Below, piece after piece: positions 54,930 through 64,000 of a stretch of 64,000 nt of DNA. Made by a program: the position numbers and the translations under genes. The first letter of the stretch is position 1. Every line of letters starts with the position of its first letter. A model generated the notes under the pieces. That model searched no databases and was not told the origin of the DNA. It saw only the letters and a list, made by a program, of their open reading frames with translations. Source of the stretch: Xestospongia bergquistia (lineage: Eukaryota; Porifera; Demospongiae; Haplosclerida; Petrosiidae); contig OZ014413.1 in the NCBI GenBank assembly GCA_963965975.1, positions 6,765,501 through 6,829,500 on the forward strand, in the 5' to 3' direction.

Positions 54930-56594
54930 ATGAAGTGCAAAAATGTTTGTGTTCATTCTAAAGGAGCTCTTGTGGTACTGGCAACAAGTATCTTGTTAAC
55001 AACTACTACTATAATAACAGGAGGTCTTTCAACACAATTCATTGAGAGCTATTCATATGTCATCTTTGTTGCTGTTGGACTTCACTATCTTTTTTATCCC
55101 CTTCTTGGCTTGTTAGGTGAGAAATGGATGAGATATAAAGTTATACTTGTTGGAATAATATTAACATTTGTAGGATTCCTTATAATTTTGGTTACATTAG
55201 TGACAATACACTTCATAAATCTCAATAAAACTGTAGTTGTTTGTATTTCTTTAGTTTTAAGTGCTTTTTACTTCTTTGGATATGGTCTATATGAAGCTAA
55301 TGTGATTCAATTTGGTACTGATCAACTTCAGTTTGCATCATCTCAAGAGTTAAGTAGTTTTGTGTATTGGGTTTTATACATGTACTATTTTCCACTTGCT
55401 ATACTACTGCTAGCAGCATCAATTATGACAGGTTTCATTTATAAAAACATCATCTATTATACTTTCACTGTAATATTTGGTTCTGGTGTGATTATTGTTA
55501 TCATTGCAATCTTGTCATTTTGTTGTTTCAAGCAACATTTGGTTATTGAACCAGCACAGCAAAATAATCCTGTCAAACTAATTTGGAGAGTTATAATGTA
55601 TGCTTGGAAACACAAAATACCACAAAGACGTAGTGCCTTCACTTATGGAGAGCCTCATCCTTCTAGGTTAGACCTTGGTAAAGAGAGATATGGAGGACCA
55701 TTTACTACTGTACAAGTAGAGGATGTCAAAAGCTTTTTATACATACTTAGTATTGTATTAGGAACATTTGGATATGGATTTCTTGACACTTCATCAAAAC
55801 TTTCTAATCAATATTTAAGTTTTATGCAAACTGATGGACCAAATAGTTTCGTGGAAAGTCTGTTGCTGATATATCCTCTTACAGTTCCATATTTTGTCAT
55901 TGTATTTGCTGTACCTTTTTATCAATTAATAATAGTTCCTTTCTTTTCTCACTGCATTCCTAGTATGTTGAAACGTATATGGATTGGACTAGTGGCACTG
56001 TTAGTAGAATCTATAATAATAAGTTTTATGAGTTACATAATGTCAAGAAATATCAGAAATGCTTCAACAATTAGTGAGATGTCAATCTGTCAACAGACTC
56101 TCAATAACAACATAACCTCTCAATATGAACTACAATCTGATAACCTAACGTTACCTTTCTTTGTCATGGTTGTTCCTCAGTTTTTTTCTGGTGTTAGCAT
56201 TTTTTTGGTTCAATTCACATGCATCGAGTTTATTCTAGCTCAAGGTCCTCGTACAATGCAAGGATTGTTAATAGGAATATGGTTTGTTCATTTCAGCATT
56301 TATCTTCTACATCTAACTCTGACAAACTCACCATTAGGTTGTCACTGGGAGTATTATGCTGTTAAGACAGGTGTTGTTTTGATTTCTATCATTGGTTACG
56401 CTATTGCTGCATATAAATACAAGTATAGACAATGTAATGAGCTATCTGATGTCAATGAGAGAGTTATTATTACAGAATATACAGAGAGACAGTTGGAGCA
56501 AGAATATGGGAGAATCTCAAACAGTCCAATATACTCTAACTCGTACAATGCCATGTCTAAAAGTCATTTAAATGTTTTGTTAAGACAAAAATAA
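54930..56594 (+). CDS. POT/SLC15-like solute carrier, 554 aa, intact
   Basis: ATG 54930 starts MKCKNVCVHSKGALVVLATS; a single exon, no break. Blocks are LLGEKWMRYKVILVG, GYGLYEANVIQFGTDQLQF, YWVLYMYYFPLAIL, AFTYGEPHPSRLDLGKERYG, QVEDVKSFLYILSIVLG, IPSMLKRIWIGLVALL and EFILAQGPRTMQGLLIGIW; about 12 TM helices with the long central loop of the POT family. It lacks the Ser-rich N-terminus of the 44175 protein and differs in the tail, which ends SYNAMSKSHLNVLLRQK instead of an Asp-rich run. It also lacks ExxER in TM1. It is the closest intact relative of the dead copies at 20203 and 62009. As with its paralogue, transport across a membrane is likely and the substrate is unknown. Confidence 0.8.
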   Translation: MKCKNVCVHSKGALVVLATSILLTTTTIITGGLSTQFIESYSYVIFVAVGLHYLFYPLLGLLGEKWMRYKVILVGIILTFVGFLIILVTLVTIHFINLNKTVVVCISLVLSAFYFFGYGLYEANVIQFGTDQLQFASSQELSSFVYWVLYMYYFPLAILLLAASIMTGFIYKNIIYYTFTVIFGSGVIIVIIAILSFCCFKQHLVIEPAQQNNPVKLIWRVIMYAWKHKIPQRRSAFTYGEPHPSRLDLGKERYGGPFTTVQVEDVKSFLYILSIVLGTFGYGFLDTSSKLSNQYLSFMQTDGPNSFVESLLLIYPLTVPYFVIVFAVPFYQLIIVPFFSHCIPSMLKRIWIGLVALLVESIIISFMSYIMSRNIRNASTISEMSICQQTLNNNITSQYELQSDNLTLPFFVMVVPQFFSGVSIFLVQFTCIEFILAQGPRTMQGLLIGIWFVHFSIYLLHLTLTNSPLGCHWEYYAVKTGVVLISIIGYAIAAYKYKYRQCNELSDVNERVIITEYTERQLEQEYGRISNSPIYSNSYNAMSKSHLNVLLRQK

Positions 56595-57554
56595 TCATTC
56601 TACAATATCATTGATATTGTCTGATGTTAACAACAGAATTATTAAAAGATAAAAAGCTTAATATTTGTTGTTATTTGTATGACATTAAAGATTAAGTCTT
56701 AGTTTTAAAACAAATTTATGTCAAAAATTATACTTTTATTTTGTTTGCAATACAAAAAAGTATTTAATGTAAAAGTACAGGCATATAGACTTTTACCAAC
56801 TTTAAAGCTGAGGAGAACTGGTATTAATTACTACACCACCAATATCATTCATTATCTACATTCAATTTTTCACAAGTTAGCCAGTTCAATCCGCTCTAGT
56901 GACACTTATTTCAGGGTATATAAATACAATATGTCTTCCACATAATTGGTCAAACATATCAAGAATTCTATAGTTTATAAATCATCTTACTAGTTTATCA
57001 TCATAGTAACTACCATAACTGAATAATTTCCAAATTAATCTTCAGTACTTCATGGTAAATTCAAAGTAGTTCTTAAGTGTTGCATATGGACTCCACTACT
57101 TGAATTTCTGCTTGTAATTGAAAAAATAAGTGACCTTGTCGCTGTTTTCAAACTCTATAATAATTGTTATGTAAGACAATTTATAATGAATTGTATTAAT
57201 ATGCTTATAGTAAAAAATCATATGTACATATAGTCCATTGTATTTCTGATAGAAAGAAAAAACAAAAAATTTAAAGGACATAAATTCATGTCATGTTGTG
57301 CCATTTTTAATTGAAGATGTAACTTGGATATGCCTTGTTGCAATGATGAATGTCATCTAGCCTTAATTTCCAATTAAAGGTATCAAAGTATTCTGTACCT
57401 GTTAATGCAATATAAGTCATTAGTCAATATTTTAGACAATTCCAAACATAGTTGTACTATCCAATAGCAAAGTAAAATCTATGGGGCACCGTTTGTATAA
57501 AAATTGGAAAATTTTAATGATATGATAAATAACTTATTATTTATTAAAATATAC
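56595..57554. other. Non-coding 3' flank
   Basis: AT-rich; small ORFs here are low-complexity. Nothing supported. Confidence 0.5.
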
Positions 57555-57740
57555 GGAAGCCTCAGACGGACTGTCATAGACATTCCAATTTCAATATAAC
57601 GGGGTTATAGGGAGTCTTAATGTCTATCCTTGACTTCCCTAAATAATAGACCGGACAGGCACCCAACTTAACTGGAAACATCTTGCTGACGCTCGATTCT
57701 AAGAGACGGCTCGTGGTGCTCGCACTCCACATTTTATTAA
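57555..57740. repeat. Dispersed repeat with possible RNA structure, copy 2
   Basis: Partner of 19534-19720. Its stem is ATAGACATT (57576-57584) and AATGTCTAT (57619-57627); the loop again contains AACGGGGTTAT; the downstream TTGCTGACGCTCGATTCTAA block is conserved. From 57741 to 58320 nothing else is seen. Confidence 0.6.
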
Positions 57741-58320
57741 GTAACAATAAAATCATAACATGTTAAATGTACCATTGAATGCATTTACTTTTGACACAAA
57801 TGGCGCTCCATAAATAAGAAGTAAATCAACAATAATTTCATAACTAATGACTTATTTATTATATCATGGTAATTTTTCAATTTTGACACAAACGGCACCT
57901 CATAAAAATCAAATGGAAACTTCCAAGTTTTTGCATTAAATAATGATGAAACTATTAATATTAAGTATAAGGCCAAACAGATTTTAATATGATCCAGTTT
58001 ACTACTGATAAAGTTTATTCTTTATTTTTTACAGTCAAGCAATTGTTTAATTTGTCTATTGCATTTTTTCATGAATTGTTTATTTTCTACATAAATTGCA
58101 GTAGGATATCTCTATTATACTATGAAATCAATAGCTAATTTGATGATCTGCATTTTAAGCTATTACTTTAATTTTTGCCAAACTAAAGCACATTATCATT
58201 CTAGAGTAGATACACTATCTCAATTTTATATGTAGCGTTCCAATAATTATTCTTACCATATAAGGACAGTGTGTTGTTATTGTTTTGATTGTTTATTTGA
58301 TAATTTGTGAGATAGTAAAA

Positions 58321-58978
58321 ATGGCTGATGAAGTTACTCCATTAGTCTCTTTTTCAATGCCTCTAAAAATGTTGTAACTCTATCTCATTTTACAAGGTGT
58401 CAATCATCTTATGTCCAATTAAAAGGAGCCATTGTAGCCTTGTATAGAATGTTGTGCTAGTAACGGCACTTGGTACCACTGTATTACTCTCTAATCAATA
58501 CCCAACAATCTTTTTAAACTTATCTCCAGTGATATATGTGATAATGGTGGTAATAAATGTTATTCCTAGGATTATATACTAGGTCAAAGTGGACAAGATA
58601 TAATGTTTAGATGTTTGTGTCAGTAACAATGTCCACATCATGTACTCTTGTATTAGGAGTTATGATGCTTAAGTAGTACAGTTCTAGCAATTGTTCTAGT
58701 TATAGCTTGTTGTCTTTACTTTTTTGATGTTGTTTATAGCTAATATCATTCAATCTGGTACAGATCAATTGCCATTTGTACCTTCTGAACAACTAAGAAG
58801 TTTTATTTATTGGAACATTTGGCCTTACTACCTCACCTGTACTATAATCTTGTTTCTTCTTTCAGTTGTCACAACCTCAGTTGTCCATAATGTTAATTTG
58901 TATATTACTAGTTTTTTGTTTTGTTCAATTTTCATTGCTATTAGCACTGGCTTCTTGTCTGTTTGTTGTTCATAGACA
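58321..58978 (+). pseudogene. POT/SLC15-like pseudogene, N-terminal part
   Basis: Starts MADEVTPLVSFS, like the N-terminus of the 44175 gene, then RCQSSYVQLKGAIVAL and later SANIIQSGTDQLPFVPSEQL, RSFIYWNIWPYYLTCTIILF and VVTTSVVHNVNLYI, ending at CC-S-stop 58975. It is the most divergent plus-strand copy, broken by several stops and shifts, and is cut where the fibrinogen-related sequence begins. Confidence 0.7.
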
Positions 58979-61190
58979 TTTTTGACTCTGCATTCACAAA
59001 CTGTTCTCAAGTCTTTAAAGAAAACACTTCAGCTCTATCTGGGTACTACACAATGTGAGCTCCTAATGGTTCCTCAATATCTGTCTACTGTGATGACAAT
59101 GCCTTTGATAATTTTTATTTCTAATAAACTGATAGAATGAACATATATTAGAACATTAATATTGTAATATCCACAAGGACATGGTTCAGTAAAGGAAGTA
59201 GACAGCTTTTAGGATTGTGGGTGGGGGAACCAATAAATCAACAAAAGCATTTATGACTAATAATTAATTGCTATTAATGAATGTAATAGTTTATTTGATC
59301 AATGTAGATAATGAGTCCCTGCTTCATTCCACCTAAGTTTGAGAAAAATGTATTAGTTGATACATGAGTTAAACAATTATATTTAGTGAATTCAATAAAA
59401 ACTGGCTAACCTAGTAGAGCATGTATTTCAGAGGTAATTTCATTGTCATGTTGATAACATCAACTAGTCTATCAAGCTAGACCATCCTGTTAATTTTATT
59501 GTGCATGAAGATAAAAGTCTAGCTTGATAGACTAATAGATAAGTAACTACTATTGATTTATAATGGAATATACTGATTGAAATTCATTATGAAGAATAAA
59601 TATTGATAAGTAATAAAAACAATGGATAAACACAAGATATTTTGATAGTATCTTTAAGTAAATAATATTGATTTATAAAAAAATATATTGATCCAATTAA
59701 GGTCCATTATCACTATTATTCCAAACCTTTAAATGTGTCAGTAGTCATTATATCATATGACACTAAAGTAATATTCGCTGCCACATGTTAATGACCATAT
59801 GTTTGGAAATGTGTTGTCGCTTGAGAATTATCTGAATTTAATAGAAACACTTTGGAAAAACAAATATTGACATAAGTAACGGAAATCATGGATAAACACA
59901 ACATCTTTTGGGAGCATCTTATATTTATGTATGCAATGAATGTATAGATGTAAACAACTGAAGACAAAAGAAGTAAGATCTCTAAAGAGGACAGTGATTG
60001 ACAAAGATTTTACAAATGTCTATTTTTTCGATTTTTGCAAGTCTTTTCATCTTCTTTGAGTTATATGTCATGACCACAACAGCTAATGTAACGACCAACT
60101 ATAATGTTTTCCTGGTGGTAACATCAATGACACAGATATCTTTATTGTTAGTATTTATTGTCCATCATTAGAGTGTGGTTATCATTTGCCCTCTAAGTAT
60201 GTTGTCTGAGTCCTTATCTCTTCCTGCTGTTGATGACAGTATTGGAGTTAAGTATATTAACAATGGTGTTACATTCTCTTAGTCACAACAGTGTGTCAAC
60301 ATAATTTATGAGAATCAAAACGACATTTGAGCTAAAAATGAACTACTAGAAACCTTTGAACAAATTTTCCAGTTTATAAAGACTTTTTAACTCTGCATTT
60401 TCCAACTGCACTCAAGTCTTTGAAGAAAACAATTCAGCTCTATCTGGGTACTACATGATGAGAGCTGCAAATGGTTCTTTGATATCTATGTATTGTGATC
60501 CTTCTTTTCTTAGCTGCTCTCAGATTGCCCATGTAAACAGCTCAGCTTCATCAGGTAATTACACAATACAAACACCTAATAGTTTTCTTATATCAGTCTA
60601 CTGTGATATTGGACATGAGTGAACCTGGTGCTACCTGTCCTCATGGACTAACATAACATCAGTATAATAACTTTGATCATGGCCTATGTAGTCAACTAGT
60701 CTCATCATCTCATAGTTAAGCTTCAGTATTCTTCTCCACCTATGGAGTTATTTTTAACAATGTATGTGGACGAGATATAGGATATCAGTATGTGTCATCT
60801 GATGGTTTTCCACCAGACTTAGGGGACGGATATCTTATTTATCCAAATATTGATAATACTTATATTGATGGTGTATCTATTACATATGTCAGTAATCCTT
60901 GTATGGACATTGGGAGTGAGTTTGGTTGCTGACATTGCCAATATTTATTTTTTACTTGTCCATGTAATACTAATACAGGAACTGTACCAAGTTTTATTGG
61001 CACTATATACTACTGTGAATCAGGAATAGCTAGTGGAGATCGGAGCAGTGTCCTCTATTTTGGTGTCTGTATTCACTTTTAGTCACACCTATCAAGTATA
61101 ACTTGTTTGATGTCAATGTTTTTGATATATGGACAGGATTATATCAAATCTATTGTATATTTATAAGTAAGAGATTGTTTTGTTTGTTCT
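58975..61190 (+). pseudogene. Fibrinogen-related (FReD-like) secreted protein pseudogene
   Basis: Repeated modules are visible: DSAFTNCSQVFKENTSALSG, YYTM-x-APNGSSISVYCD (about 58985-59095); NSAFSNCTQVFEENNSALSG, YYMMRAANGSLISMYCD (60380-60490); and SCSQIAHVNSSASSGNYTIQ, NSFLISVYCDIGHE (60500-60620). After GATCPHGL come VFFSTYGVIFNNVCGRDIGY, YIDGVSITYVSNPCMDIG and CPCN, PSFIGTIYYCESG to about 61080. The Cys-S-GYY-NGS-VYCD start is that of fibrinogen-C-type domains, and the later blocks match a sponge-expanded family of such proteins. Stops, shifts and large non-coding gaps (59100-60370) break it. In life it would be a secreted or surface protein. Confidence 0.55.
59465..59534. repeat. Hairpin, 17-bp perfect arms
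   Basis: TAGTCTATCAAGCTAGA (59465-59481) and TCTAGCTTGATAGACTA (59518-59534) with a 36-nt loop, inside the gap between fibrinogen-like modules. It could be a tiny MITE; no target duplication is clear. Confidence 0.7.
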
Positions 61191-61631
61191 TCTATTTTTG
61201 ACTGCTACAAGACATTACTTGAACATGTATACAAATTTAGTTATTTGTTTTTAAATAAAAAGGTTTGAAATTCGCATTGCATTGTTCTCTAATGATTTCC
61301 TACTTGATATTGACATTTTAAACTTTCAAGACAATCAATGTTAACACTAGTTTTCTATTTATGTTCCATTATAAAGAGAACTAGCAGCAAAATGTTCTGT
61401 GGCATTGTATATATTAGAGATAGAAACTAGTGCAATTGAATTAATCCTAAACAAATTATCACACTTGGCATGCTCCCAACTAAGTTGATTCCATACATGC
61501 ATATGGTGATATCTTGTGAGATGCAATAACTATAAATAATCAGTTGTCATTGCAAGTTGTTTCTATTTGTTAGTCTAACCTATCTATCCTTCTTTGTCTG
61601 TATGTGTGTGTTCAGAGGTCTATATGTATTG

Positions 61632-62008
61632 TTATAGCAAACCTTCCAATGAGTTACAAGAGATGGTAATAGGTGTAAAATTGCAAATTATTTTATCATT
61701 CATTATAATAAACATTGCTTTTCTCTATAATCAATGAGAATTTAACTTTTGCTATAGCCTTATGTTACTGAAGTTGTTAGATTAGTTTCTATGATATTTG
61801 TATGGTTAAACAGATTGTATTTAGATTACAGTAATTGTTGATTGTTTACATAATATAAATGTATTATTATGATGATGACATCACTATATTTGTAATTTCC
61901 TGTATCTGTACATTTGTATTTAAGTGACTAGTTCTTGTACAATTTGTTCATTAGTACCATACTTGTCTTTTCAGCTCCTTATGAAAGTATTCAGTGGTTC
62001 AGATAAAC
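61632..62008 (+). repeat. Duplicated upstream module (partner 42665-43000)
   Basis: The region before the ATG at 62009, similar in order and sequence to that before 43001. 61191-61631 holds nothing recognised. Confidence 0.75.
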
Positions 62009-63664
62009 ATGAAGTGCAAAAATGTCTGTGTTCATTCTAAAGGAGCTCTTGTGGTACTGACAACAAGCATCTTGCTCTCAACTACTACTATAATGGAAGG
62101 TCTTTAACAAAACTTATCGAAAATTTTTCTTATGTCATCATTGCTGCTGTTGGACTATACTATATCTCTTATCCTCTTCTGGGTTTGTTAGGTGAGAAAT
62201 GGATAAGATATAAAGTTTTACTGATTGGAATAATATTACTGTCTGTTGGGTTCTTCATCAGCATGGCTACTTTAGTGACTCTATACTTTGTACATCTAAA
62301 TAGCATAGCTGTAGTTGGTATATGTTTACTTGTAAGTTTTCAATACTTCTTTGGATATGGTATTTTTCAAGCTAATGTGATCCAATTTGGTACTGACCAA
62401 CTTCAGTTTGCACCATCTCAAGAGTTAAGAAGCTTTGTGTATTGGGTCTTATATATTGACTTTTTTTTACTTGCTTTAACACTATTGTCAGCCTCAATGA
62501 TAACAAGTTTCTTTTATAAACACTCATTTTATTTCTTTTTTCTGGTATTTTTGGTTATGGTGTGCTTATCATCATCATTGCAGTCTTGTCTTTTTGTTGT
62601 TTCAAACGTCACTTGGTTATTGAGCGAGCTCAACACAATAATCGTATCAAATTAATCTGGAAAGTCTTAAGATATGCTTGGACTCACAAGCAACCTGTGA
62701 GACGTAGTTCATTCACTTACTTGACCTATGTAAAGAGAGATATGGAGGACCATTTACTACTGTACAAGTGGAAGACGTCAAAAGCTTTTTGCAGTTACTT
62801 AGTATTGTTTTACCAATCTTTGGATATGAATTTCTTGACACTAAATAAAAAATATCTGAGCAATATTTAATTATTATACAAAATGATGCTCCAAATAGTT
62901 TAATGGAAAGTTTGTTATTGACTATCCTCTAACAGTTCAATCTCTTGTCATTGTGTTTGCCGTTCCTTTATATCAATTTGTAATTATTCCTTTCTTCTCT
63001 CACTGTATACCTAGTATGTTAAAAAGTATATGGATTGGACTAGTGGCACTGTTAGTAGAGTCTATAATAACAACTCTTATAAGCTATTTCATGACAAAAG
63101 ATATCAGAAATGCTTTAATTATCAATAATTTGTGTTTGAACTACACCAACAACATAACCTTTCAAAATGAACTACAATCACATGAACTCACACTACCTTT
63201 CTATATCATGGCTATTCCTCAGTTTTTTTTCTGATGTTAGTACTTTGCTAGTTCACTTCACTAGCTTTCAATTTATTTTAGCTCAAGGTCCTCGTACTAT
63301 GCAAGGATTGTTAATTGGAATATGGTACATAAATAATAGCATTTTTACTATACATCTAATTGTGTCCAACTCATCACTCAGTTGAGAATGGGAATATTAT
63401 GCTTCTAAGACAACTGTTGTTTTCATCTCAGTCATTGTTTATACTATTGCTGCATATAAATACAAGTATAGACAACGTAATGAACTATCTGATGTCAATG
63501 AGAGAGTTATCATTGCAGAATATACTGAAAGACAATTAGTGCAGGAATATGGCATAGATTATGATGATGACAATGACAGTGACACAATTACAAATGTTAA
63601 TTCTACTTATAGCATTTACAGTTTTTTCATGCACAATAACTTATTAAATGTAAATTTCATATAA
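62009..63664 (+). pseudogene. POT/SLC15-like pseudogene, nearly full length
   Basis: ATG 62009 starts MKCKNVCVHSKGALVVL. Breaks are: TAA and a shift near 62105 (after STTTIMEGL); a shift near 62545 in the TM before CCFKRHLVIE; loss of the YGE-PPSRLD residues near 62715; a shift near 62845; a shift near 62925; one near 63232 (extra T in TTTTTTTT before CTGATG); and a TGA at about 63384. The last part is open again and ends with NERVIIAEYTERQLVQEYGI and an Asp-rich run, like the 44175 tail, to TAA 63664. It is recent enough that every family block is still readable. Confidence 0.85.
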
Positions 63665-64000
63665 TAATATTATGAATAATTCCGTATTTAAAATTGATTG
63701 GAATTATTATATAATGATTACCAAAATAACTACTTTCTGTATACTTTGTCTATCTATGTGTATTGATAGAGTTAGCTTTGTATGTTAGTCTTTCATTTTA
63801 AATTTAAAAGCTAAGCAAAAAATTAATAATTATATCAAGAAGTAATAAGTGGAGTTTACAACATGGGAATTTGTTTTTAATACACTTCAAATTTACATAA
63901 TATTATAATTTACCTTGTTTAGCTGTTTGAAGCCAATAACAACATCATTTGTAAACATCACTACTAGTCACTTAATAATGTCCATATATTGTGTACCAAT
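63665..64000. other. Non-coding 3' flank to window edge
   Basis: AT-rich, nothing recognised. Confidence 0.5.

Noticed and set aside
57096..57976. Minus ORFs of 60-63 codons
   Set aside because: Phe/Tyr/Lys-rich low-complexity frames in AT-rich DNA; one overlaps the structured repeat.
1..64000. CRISPR arrays, operons, rRNA or tRNA genes
   Set aside because: No regularly spaced repeats; gene structure with introns and eukaryotic transposons makes prokaryotic systems implausible; no cloverleaf or rRNA sequence was recognised by eye, though a tRNA scan was not possible.

Overview
This is animal nuclear DNA: AT-rich, with short introns of about 45-80 nt, genes on both strands and many decayed transposons. 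Two gene families fit a demosponge of the Amphimedon type: divergent POT/SLC15-like transporters, and large ectodomain plus multi-TM proteins with a Cys-rich juxtamembrane stretch. The organism is inferred from recalled family resemblance and was not tested by any search.

Positions 1-17,330 are a transposon graveyard with few or no working genes. In order I see: a piggyBac-type MITE next to a C48/Ulp1-like protease fragment; a Myb/SANT-like DNA-binding ORF; a zinc-knuckle ORF; a Ty1/copia RT-RNase H remnant fused to a zinc-finger-like N-terminus; a degenerate copy of an unnamed TE-like family; a Ty3/Gypsy zinc-knuckle scrap; Harbinger, hAT and piggyBac transposase pseudogenes; and a MULE C-terminus. 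From 17.3 to 20.2 kb the DNA is mostly non-coding and holds a palindromic MITE and a repeat that may be structured.

From 20.2 kb to the end is a scrambled array of two families. POT/SLC15-like transporters occur nine times. Three are uninterrupted: 29370-30878 on minus, and 44175-45869 and 54930-56594 on plus. Six are pseudogenes or fragments, at 20203, 22640, 42357, 43001, 58321 and 62009. Interleaved on minus are three broken copies (21.7, 33-35.7 and 50.8-53.3 kb) of the ectodomain plus multi-TM family. Two of these lie in a segmental duplication (32.5-35.7 kb versus 49.9-52.3 kb) that contains a small internal inversion.

Insertions into the array include a complete but mutated Ty3/Gypsy LTR retrotransposon (23955-28431, TSD ATTAT), a 28-bp-TIR MITE, two ZMYM/DUF4371-type hAT pseudogenes plus a hAT tail, a CACTA/EnSpm pseudogene, a second copy of the 233-bp palindromic MITE about 90 bp upstream of a SAM-domain gene, and a fibrinogen-related pseudogene. 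The likely working genes are the three transporters, perhaps the SAM-domain gene (48.2-49.4 kb, with one doubtful stop) and perhaps a small two-exon gene at 40.5-40.8 kb.
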